Below, one piece after another: positions 1-4,426 of a stretch of 9,193 nucleotides of DNA; positions within the stretch are counted from its first letter, which is position 1, and the number at the start of each line of letters is the position of its first letter. Source of the stretch: Chloroflexota bacterium (GTDB lineage: Bacteria > Chloroflexota > Limnocylindria > Limnocylindrales > CSP1-4); NCBI GenBank assembly GCA_021790375.1, contig JAJYEB010000056.1:1-9193 (forward strand). Direction: 5' to 3'. A program made the position numbers and the translations under genes. The notes beneath the pieces were generated by a model. That model made no database searches. It was not told the origin of the DNA and saw only the letters and a program-made list of their open reading frames with translations.

Positions 1-622
1 CGTCGAACACGGAGACGATCGCGGGCCCGGCCGCCTTGATGGAGATCTCCACGCCGATCCCCTGGTACTGCCCCGAGAGATCGGACGAGAGCGCGGCGTA
101 CTGCTGGGGCGTCAGGAAGTCGCTGTGTCCGGTGTCGCCCAGCGCCTGCACCAGGCCGCGGATCGCGCCGTACGTCAGCTGCGTGGGGTTCAGCGCGGAC
201 CGGTCCACATAGTGCTGTTCGACCAGGTTCCACGCCTCGTACAGGAGACCGATCTCGCTGCGGGCGTCGGCCGGCGGCGCCGCGCTGAGGGGGCTCGCAC
301 CGGAGCCGATCCCGGCCCGGCCGTAGCCGACCCCCGCGAGGAAGCCCGCGGCGGCGACGATGGCGATCACCAGGAACGCGGCCGTGCCCCGCATGACTCG
401 TCGCCACCGTCCGGGGGATGCCGGGCGCCAGTCCGGGGGCGGCGGCTGCCAGCTCCACGTCGGCGGGAGTGGCCCGGGTTCGCCTGGCGGAGCCGATCCG
501 TCCTGGTCGGCCGGAGCGACCGGCGCCGTGGTTACCGGCACGGAGGCGCCTGGCGCCGAGGTCCCCGGCACCGGGGCGCCATCGACCTCGGGGCGCAGTT
601 CATCGAGCGGATGCATGAGCAT
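1..622 (-). CDS. S41 family C-terminal processing peptidase, N-terminal part (runs off left edge)
   Basis: The first 207 residues are visible; the gene continues past base 1. The N-terminus is a Pro/Ala-rich, presumably cytoplasmic stretch (residues 1-70), then a basic RRVMR and one membrane helix (about 79-100), then the start of the extracytoplasmic part. Residues 123-175 carry the N-terminal helical domain typical of CtpA/S41 proteases (EAWNLVEQHYVDRSAL, YGAIRGLVQALGDTGHSDFL). Residues 184-207 (GQYQGIGVEI) begin the PDZ domain. In this family a Ser/Lys dyad, here outside the window, cleaves C-terminal ends of envelope or damaged proteins. Start ATG at 622 or 616; neither has a Shine-Dalgarno, but a TAGGCT box sits just upstream. 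ATG 394 (M77) would remove the N-terminal extension and is less likely, because the extension keeps an open frame back to the stop just before 622. It lies 59 bp downstream of tatA. Family assignment is firm; catalytic residues cannot be checked here. Confidence 0.9.
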   Translation of the reverse strand, partial: MLMHPLDELRPEVDGAPVPGTSAPGASVPVTTAPVAPADQDGSAPPGEPGPLPPTWSWQPPPPDWRPASPGRWRRVMRGTAAFLVIAIVAAAGFLAGVGYGRAGIGSGASPLSAAPPADARSEIGLLYEAWNLVEQHYVDRSALNPTQLTYGAIRGLVQALGDTGHSDFLTPQQYAALSSDLSGQYQGIGVEISIKAAGPAIVSVFD

Positions 623-624
623 TC

Positions 625-630
625 AGCCTA
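625..630 (-). promoter_or_regulatory. Possible -10 box (TAGGCT) of the S41 peptidase gene
   Basis: TAGGCT on the minus strand lies 2 bases before ATG 622 and 8 bases before ATG 616. With no Shine-Dalgarno before either ATG, this could drive a leaderless transcript starting near 616, which would favour 616 as start codon. The match to TATAAT is weak and no -35 is recognisable. Confidence 0.25.
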
Positions 631-639
631 TCACCGGCA

Positions 640-667
640 CGGGCCGTACCCGGCCGGCGACGGCCCG
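640..667 (-). terminator. Hairpin between tatA and the S41 gene
   Basis: A perfect 8-bp inverted repeat, CGGGCCGT (640-647) and ACGGCCCG (660-667), encloses a 12-base loop, just after the tatA stop and before the S41 start. There is no T-tract on either strand. It could end the tatA transcript, attenuate read-through into the protease gene, or act as an mRNA-stability hairpin. Confidence 0.35.
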
Positions 668-681
668 GGTTCCCGGCGCGC

Positions 682-1023
682 TCAGCCGACCTGCCGTTCA
701 GACGGTGCCGACGGGACGGCTTCCCGGGCAGCTTGGGTAACGGCCCCGCCGATCGGGGCGGGCGCGCCGACCGGGGTTGCGGGACCTGCGGCCGGGGTGG
801 AAACCGTGGCCGGGACAACGCCCGTGGCAGGGGCCGGAGCCATGGCGCCGGCGGCCGTCGCCGCCTGTGCAGCCGTGATCTCGTCGCGCCCGTTGACGGC
901 ATCCTGGAACGTGCGGATGGCCTTGCCGATCGCCGCGCCGGTCTCCGGCAGCTTGCCCGGACCCAGCACGATCAACGCGATGCCGAGCACCAGGATCAGG
1001 TGCCAGGGTGAGAGGGCGCCCAC
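682..1023 (-). CDS. tatA: Sec-independent translocase subunit TatA/TatE-like (113 aa)
   Basis: Small single-span membrane protein of the twin-arginine translocase, which moves folded proteins across the cytoplasmic membrane. Residues 4-21 form the short N-terminal helix (WHLILVLGIALIVLG). The family hinge and amphipathic helix follow (GPGKLPETGAAIGKAIRTFQ, about 21-40), matching the usual FGxxKLPE signature except that the Phe is Leu. Residues 49-113 are an Ala/Pro/Thr-rich tail of low complexity, as is common in TatA. I chose the GTG at 1023 because GGAGGA lies 8 bases upstream and the membrane helix begins right after it; the frame is open further upstream to 1128, but that extension resembles no TatA. 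TatB is the alternative, since both share this N-terminus, but the short protein favours TatA/E. No tatC is in the window. The S41 protease gene follows after 59 bp. Confidence 0.85.
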   Translation of the reverse strand: MGALSPWHLILVLGIALIVLGPGKLPETGAAIGKAIRTFQDAVNGRDEITAAQAATAAGAMAPAPATGVVPATVSTPAAGPATPVGAPAPIGGAVTQAAREAVPSAPSERQVG

Positions 1024-1052
1024 TGCGATGTTCCTCCGTGGATGGTCGGGGG

Positions 1053-1058
1053 AGGATA
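1053..1058 (-). promoter_or_regulatory. Candidate -10 box (TATCCT) upstream of tatA
   Basis: TATCCT on the minus strand lies 29 bases before the GTG start. This would give a leader of about 20-25 bases holding the GGAGGA ribosome-binding site. No convincing -35 hexamer is seen at 16-18 bp. Placement is plausible; the hexamer match is 4 of 6. Confidence 0.3.
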
Positions 1059-1145
1059 CCCCATGCTGCGCACGACCAGCCTCCAACCGGCCTCCACCGT
1101 AGCAGCCCGGGGTCAAGCCGGGGCGCAACCAAGGTTCGGAATCGT

Positions 1146-1233
1146 TAACGGCCGGGGCGGGCGCCGGTAACGGCCGGGGCGGCTGCCGGAATCTGCCGGG
1201 TCGGTCGCCGGACTCGGCCGGGATCGTCAGCGG
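1146..1233. repeat. Four 22-bp tandem repeats in the tatA/lipoprotein spacer
   Basis: Units are 1146-1167, 1168-1189, 1190-1211 and 1212-1233. The first two share the exact 15-mer TAACGGCCGGGGCGG and agree at 20 of 22 positions. Unit 3 agrees with unit 1 at 17 of 22 and unit 4 at 13 of 22. The array occupies the middle of the 296-bp divergent spacer (1024-1319) between the tatA start and the lipoprotein start; no gene is seen in this spacer. The period is close to two helical turns, so a protein binding each unit would sit on the same face of the DNA. It could equally be a neutral minisatellite. Confidence 0.7.
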
Positions 1234-1280
1234 CCGGGCAACGCCCCGCGGGCGACCGCCGGGGGCCTGTTGCGGCTCCG

Positions 1281-1286
1281 TATACT
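1281..1286 (+). promoter_or_regulatory. Candidate -10 box (TATACT) of the lipoprotein gene
   Basis: TATACT matches TATAAT at 5 of 6 positions in a very GC-rich spacer, 33 bases upstream of ATG 1320. A start site near 1292 would leave a leader of about 28 bases containing GAGGT at 1308-1312, seven bases before the ATG. A TTGACA-like -35 is not visible at 16-18 bp. Confidence 0.45.
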
Positions 1287-1319
1287 GGCCGTGCCCAACC
1301 CAGTGCCGAGGTCACGGCC

Positions 1320-2135
1320 ATGTCCTCGCGATCGCATCGATCCCTCGGGCTCTTCGCCCTGTTCCCCGTCTCGGTCCTGGTGGCCGTGGCCTGCGGAGGC
1401 TCCGCCGCAACCCCGACCCCCAGGCCCGCCGTGGCGACGCCCGTGCCGGCACTGCCGTCCGCGGCACCCGCCGCTCCGACGGGCGGCGGCGCCTCGCAGC
1501 TGTCGAACGCAGCCGCGGCGCTCGACAACATGGATTCGTACCGCTTCAGGGTCACGGTCCAGGGAGCGGGAATGGGCGGGCCCGCCGCGAGCGGCGGCAG
1601 CGGGACGGTCAACATGAACGGCACCGTCGTGCTGAAGCCGGTCCGGGCGCTCTCGGTCTCGATGAGCGGCCTGGGTGGAACGGGCGCGGCCGGCGTGGCG
1701 GTCACCTACACCATCGTCGGCGACAAGGCCTGGATGGACCTCGGCGGCATCGCACAGCCGCTGCCCGCCGGAATGATGGGCAGCGTCGAGCAGTCGTTCG
1801 AGGCGTTCTCGCCCCAGAAGATGTTCGGACAGACGTTCGAGCAGTACCTGGCCGGGATGAAGCAGGTCGGCGAGGAACAGAAGAATGGCGTCGCCACGCT
1901 GCACCTGCAGGCCGACAGGCAGACGCTCGATGCCGTCGCGAAGACGTTCGGGGACACGTCCGGTGCGCCCGGCAACTGGTCCATGGACCTGTGGGTGGCC
2001 AGGGACGGCGGCTACATGGTCAGCGCCGTCACCCGGGGCTCCTACGACGTCAGCGGCACGCAGACGTCGACGGTGGTCTCGATCGACATCCTCGGCGTCA
2101 ACGACCCCGCGAACAACGTGGTCGCCCCGTCCTGA
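1320..2135 (+). CDS. Secreted lipoprotein of unknown function, LppX/LolA-like style (271 aa)
   Basis: The N-terminus is a lipoprotein signal: basic residues (SSRSHRS), a hydrophobic core (LFALFPVSVLVAVA) and cysteine at residue 25. The residue at -3 is Ala rather than the usual Leu. A Thr/Pro/Ala-rich linker (about 28-55) would hold the folded domain away from the membrane. From residue 60 onward the protein has the pattern of LppX/LprG/LolA-like bacterial lipoproteins: a helix with DNMDSYRFRVTVQG, alternating beta strands, YTIVGDKAWMDLGG, a central helical insert (about 155-185) and a last strand group (WSMDLWVARDGGYMVSAVTR). Such folds bind lipids or other hydrophobic ligands, but family membership here is inference from pattern only. 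The start is supported by GAGGT seven bases upstream. It is divergent from tatA and convergent with xthA. Confidence 0.82.
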   Translation: MSSRSHRSLGLFALFPVSVLVAVACGGSAATPTPRPAVATPVPALPSAAPAAPTGGGASQLSNAAAALDNMDSYRFRVTVQGAGMGGPAASGGSGTVNMNGTVVLKPVRALSVSMSGLGGTGAAGVAVTYTIVGDKAWMDLGGIAQPLPAGMMGSVEQSFEAFSPQKMFGQTFEQYLAGMKQVGEEQKNGVATLHLQADRQTLDAVAKTFGDTSGAPGNWSMDLWVARDGGYMVSAVTRGSYDVSGTQTSTVVSIDILGVNDPANNVVAPS

Positions 2136-2160
2136 TCCGCGTCCAGAAGTCCTGATCTGC
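2129..2160. repeat. Short direct repeat over the lipoprotein stop codon
   Basis: GTCCTGATCCGC (2129-2140) and GTCCTGATCTGC (2149-2160) agree at 11 of 12 positions and are 20 bp apart. The first copy contains the TGA stop of the lipoprotein gene. It looks like a small slippage duplication; no function is evident. Confidence 0.4.
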
Positions 2161-2192
2161 GGCAGCCGCGAGCGGTCACGACTTGCGCTGGC

Positions 2193-2217
2193 CGGGTGCG
2201 GTCCCGACCTGCGCCCG
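2193..2217 (+). terminator. Hairpin terminator candidate between convergent genes
   Basis: CGGGTGCGGT (2193-2202) pairs with ACCTGCGCCCG (2207-2217) over 10 pairs, with one G-U wobble, one bulged T and a CCCG tetraloop. It lies 57 bp after the lipoprotein stop and 20 bp from the xthA stop in the 102-bp convergent spacer. It is more stable in the plus-strand transcript, where the wobble pairs. No T-tract follows. Confidence 0.4.
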
Positions 2218-2237
2218 CCGCGAGCCGTGTGCCCGCG

Positions 2238-3011
2238 TCAGGCCGGGTCGGCCACGTCCATCAGCACCGGCGCGTGGTCGGACGGGATCGGGTTCTTGCG
2301 GGCCTCCCGATCGATCTCGGCCGCCCTCACCCGCGCCGACAGGGGCCGCGTCGCGAGCAGATGGTCGATCCGCATCCCCTGGCCCTTGTGGAACGAACCG
2401 GCGCGGTAGTCGTACCAGCTGTACCGACCGCCCTCCGGATGGTGCTCCCGGTACACGTCCACCAGGCCCCAGTCGAGGAGCGCCGCGAACGCCCCCCGTT
2501 CCTCGGCGGTCACGTGCGTCGCCCCCTGGAACGCGGCCGGGTCCCACACGTCCAGGTCGGCGGGGGCGACGTTGAAGTCGCCGCCCAGGACGAGCCGTTC
2601 CGCGGGGTCCCGGGCGTCCAGCCAGGCGCGCAGCCGCGCGAACCAGCGCAGCTTGGCGAGCCAGAACTCGCTGCCGACCTCCCGGCCGTTCGGCGCGTAG
2701 AGGCTGGCCACCCGCACGTCACCGCAGAGCGCGCTCACGAACCGGGCCCCGTCTGGGTCGGGCTCGCCGCTGAACCCGGGCCGCGCCTCGCTGAGCCCCA
2801 CGCGGCTCGCGATGGCGACGCCGTTCCAGCGTCCCTCGCCGTGATGGGCGAGTTCGTACCCGGACATGCGGAAGGCCATCACGGGGGCCGCGTCGTCGGC
2901 CAGCTTGGTCTCCTGCATGAGCAGGACGTCGACACGGTTCCGCTCGAGCCACTCGGTCACCTTCGGGAGCCGCGCCTTGAGCGAGTTGACGTTCCAGGTG
3001 GCGATCCGCAT
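2238..3011 (-). CDS. xthA: Exodeoxyribonuclease III, AP endonuclease (257 aa)
   Basis: This is a single-domain exonuclease/endonuclease/phosphatase-fold enzyme that nicks DNA 5' of abasic sites and trims damaged 3' ends in base-excision repair. All expected motifs are in place when counted from ATG 3011: MRIATWNVNS with N7 at the N-terminus, the metal-ligand glutamate E34 (LMQETKL), YAPNG (105-109), GGDFNVAP with D145 and N147, DVWDP (154-158), the family signature YSWYDYRAG (197-205), RIDHLLAT with D216, and the terminal SDHAPVL with catalytic D245/H246. The length is normal for the family. An in-frame GTG at 3029 would add six residues; neither start has a good Shine-Dalgarno, and alignment with the family favours 3011. 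It follows osmC by 60 bp on the same strand, so co-transcription is likely. Confidence 0.97.
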   Translation of the reverse strand: MRIATWNVNSLKARLPKVTEWLERNRVDVLLMQETKLADDAAPVMAFRMSGYELAHHGEGRWNGVAIASRVGLSEARPGFSGEPDPDGARFVSALCGDVRVASLYAPNGREVGSEFWLAKLRWFARLRAWLDARDPAERLVLGGDFNVAPADLDVWDPAAFQGATHVTAEERGAFAALLDWGLVDVYREHHPEGGRYSWYDYRAGSFHKGQGMRIDHLLATRPLSARVRAAEIDREARKNPIPSDHAPVLMDVADPA

Positions 3012-3071
3012 ACGGGCTGAGTGTGCCACGCGCCCCGCGGCGCCGCGCGGAGCCGGACGAGTGTCGGGCCG

Positions 3072-3515
3072 TTACGCCTCCAGCACCGGCTCCACGGAGA
3101 TGGCCACGTTCCCTGCCAGCGCGCGGGATACCGGGCAGCCATCCTTCGCCGCGGTGGCGAGGCCGCGGAACGTCTCGGCGGAGATGCCCGCAATTCGCCC
3201 GGTGACCTGCAGATCCGACTTCGCGACGGTCCATTTCCCGTCGACGCGGTCGAACGTGACCGTCGCGCTGACCTCGAGCCGGGTCGCCGGCGAGCCGGCC
3301 TTGGCGAGCTCGCTCGACAGGGCCATGCAATAGCAGGCCGCGTGCGCCGCGGCGATCAACTCCTCCGGGCTGGTCCTCCCGTCGGCGGCCTCGGTGCGCG
3401 ACGCCCACGTGACGGGCAGGTCCGAGAACGCGCCGCTGGTGGACGCGCTGACTTTCCCGGATCCCGACGCGAGGTCTCCCTGCCAGACGGCCCGGGCTTG
3501 ACGGATGGCGGCCAT
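3072..3515 (-). CDS. osmC: OsmC family peroxiredoxin (147 aa)
   Basis: Thiol peroxidase that reduces organic hydroperoxides; the family works as a cytoplasmic homodimer. The N-terminus (RQARAVWQGDLASGSGKVS) is the usual strand pair. The core SPEELIAAAHAACYCMALS (49-67) carries the first active-site cysteine, C61, with an extra cysteine at C63. The second, C127, lies in AAKDGCPVSRAL. Together they give the family's two-cysteine arrangement, and R40 and E51 are candidates for the Arg/Glu pair around the active site. The length matches classical OsmC (about 140-145 aa). ATG 3515 is chosen because AGGAGGGT lies four bases upstream; an in-frame ATG at 3533 would lie upstream of that site. It is divergent from the ACT gene and upstream of xthA. 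Confidence 0.93.
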   Translation of the reverse strand: MAAIRQARAVWQGDLASGSGKVSASTSGAFSDLPVTWASRTEAADGRTSPEELIAAAHAACYCMALSSELAKAGSPATRLEVSATVTFDRVDGKWTVAKSDLQVTGRIAGISAETFRGLATAAKDGCPVSRALAGNVAISVEPVLEA

Positions 3516-3558
3516 GGCGACCCTCCTGTGCATGCTGGTGATCGGGAGCGACGCGGGG

Positions 3559-3588
3559 CGATGGGCCGGCGCCGCATGCGGACCATCG
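3559..3588. promoter_or_regulatory. Dyad in the osmC/ACT divergent spacer, possible operator
   Basis: CGATGG (3559-3564) and CCATCG (3583-3588) form an inverted repeat enclosing the perfect 10-bp palindrome CCGCATGCGG (3572-3581). It sits 44 bp upstream of the osmC ATG. osmC/ohr genes are often controlled by redox-sensing repressors that bind dyads, but the sequence is not a recognised operator of a known regulator. No obvious osmC -10 box was found. Confidence 0.3.
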
Positions 3589-3672
3589 TCCCACAGGTGC
3601 CGTCGTGCTGCCGCTCGCGACCTCGGGGGGCCGCCGCGGATGTCGGGACCGTGGACCCGGGACCTCCCGGCG

Positions 3673-3678
3673 TATTCT
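3673..3678 (+). promoter_or_regulatory. Weak -10 candidate (TATTCT) for the ACT gene
   Basis: TATTCT lies 32 bases before ATG 3711, with TGGACC (3652-3657) as a possible -35 at a short 15-bp spacing. Both boxes match consensus at 4 of 6. The leader would contain AAGGAGG at 3699-3705. Confidence 0.3.
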
Positions 3679-3710
3679 TCACCGGCAGGTCGAGGCACAA
3701 GGAGGGCGGG

Positions 3711-4001
3711 ATGGCGATCTGGTTCACGGTCCGGCTCGACGATCGGCCGGGGTCGCTTGCGCGCCTGGCATCCACGCTCGGCGAGCGGGGTATCAACATC
3801 AGCGGGATCGTGGGCGTCGCAGAGGACACCGACGGCTCGCTGATGCTGACGACGTCGGACGCGGACGGCACCCGCGCGGCGCTCGGTGGGGCGGGGATCG
3901 CGTTCGTGGAGCACGACTCGTCGTCCGAGTCGGTGCCGGAGGACTTCGCGGGCCTGCGGCAGGGGCTGGCCGAGCGCGGGATCGACGTCGAGGCCAGGTA
4001 G
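3711..4001 (+). CDS. Stand-alone ACT-domain protein (96 aa)
   Basis: The N-terminus WFTVRLDDRPGSLARLASTL (residues 4-23) is a textbook ACT-domain first strand and helix, including the DRPGSLA turn that contacts small-molecule ligands in ACT regulators. GINISGIVGV (28-37), MLTTSD (45-50) and a helix/strand pair (TRAALGGAGIAFVEHD) complete the beta-alpha-beta-beta-alpha-beta fold by about residue 70. The last 25 residues look like a helical tail. ACT domains bind amino acids and usually regulate an attached enzyme; here there is no attached domain, so ligand and target are unknown. The start has AAGGAGG five bases upstream. Only 12 bp separate it from the following ArsC-like gene, suggesting one transcript. 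Confidence 0.87.
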   Translation: MAIWFTVRLDDRPGSLARLASTLGERGINISGIVGVAEDTDGSLMLTTSDADGTRAALGGAGIAFVEHDSSSESVPEDFAGLRQGLAERGIDVEAR

Positions 4002-4013
4002 CGCCGTCCTGCG

Positions 4014-4415
4014 ATGCCCGCTGATCCGCGGCCCGGCGTCCAGGTGTTCGGCCGGAAGGACTCGCGCGACACGCAGAAGGCGCTGCGGTTCTTCAAGGAG
4101 CGGCGCGTCCCCGTCCACTTCGTCGACGTGGCGGTGCATCCGCCGGCGCCCGGCGAGCTGCGCCGGTTCTCCGGGCGGCTCGGCGTGGCCGCGCTCCTCG
4201 ACACGGACGGCCGGCGCTACCGCGACCTCGGCCTTGCGTACCTGCGCACCACCGACGACGAGTTGCTCGATCGCCTGATCGCAGACCCCGGCCTGCTCCG
4301 GCTGCCCCTCGTTCGAAGCGGCAACGCGTTCACCGCCGGATCGGCCGAGACGACGTGGACGACCTGGCTGCGGGGGGCCGAGCCCGAGCGCGCCTCGAGC
4401 GGGCGCGGAGGGTGA
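4014..4415 (+). CDS. ArsC/Spx/YffB-fold protein lacking redox cysteines (133 aa)
   Basis: The fold is recognisable from VQVFGRKDSRDTQKALRFFK (9-28), FVDVAVHPPAPGEL and, near the C-terminus, LPLVRSGNAFTAG, the counterpart of the RPLV...G segment of ArsC and YffB. Family members reduce arsenate or, like Spx, bind RNA polymerase. The first-loop cysteine is replaced: S17 stands where ArsC/Spx have the reactive cysteine and T20 where Spx has the second (CxxC). I find no cysteine anywhere in the protein, so arsenate reduction or thiol switching is unlikely. ATG 4014 follows the ACT stop by 12 bp; AGGTAG overlapping that stop is the only, rather distant, Shine-Dalgarno candidate. The last 10 residues (about 124-133) are a low-complexity tail ending 9 bp from the convergent SpoIID stop. 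Confidence 0.82.
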   Translation: MPADPRPGVQVFGRKDSRDTQKALRFFKERRVPVHFVDVAVHPPAPGELRRFSGRLGVAALLDTDGRRYRDLGLAYLRTTDDELLDRLIADPGLLRLPLVRSGNAFTAGSAETTWTTWLRGAEPERASSGRGG

Positions 4416-4426
4416 GGCGCGGGCTC
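4380..4426. terminator. Long hairpin spanning two convergent stop codons
   Basis: GAGCCCG (4380-4386) pairs with CGGGCTC (4420-4426), and CGCCTC (4391-4396) pairs with GAGGCG (4414-4419). This makes a 13-bp stem with a 4-base bulge and a 17-base loop. It covers the TGA of the ArsC-like gene (4413-4415) and most of the stop of the SpoIID gene (4425-4427), so it could serve both strands. No T-tract on either side. Confidence 0.45.

Noticed and set aside
125..1102. Open frame of 325 codons on the plus strand
   Set aside because: It is antisense to the S41 peptidase and TatA genes, both identified by family motifs, and has a biased Arg/Gly/Ala composition.
1145..1904. Minus-strand open frames over the start of the lipoprotein gene
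   Set aside because: They are Pro/Ala/Arg-rich shadows of a plus-strand gene that has a signal peptide, ribosome-binding site and promoter-like box.
2196..3020. Open frame of 274 codons on the plus strand
   Set aside because: It is antisense to xthA, which has every catalytic motif of exonuclease III; the plus-strand product has no recognisable domain.
3036..3047. Perfect palindrome CGCGGCGCCGCG between osmC and xthA
   Set aside because: Purely G/C palindromes of this size are expected by chance at this base composition and it leaves no loop for a terminator hairpin.
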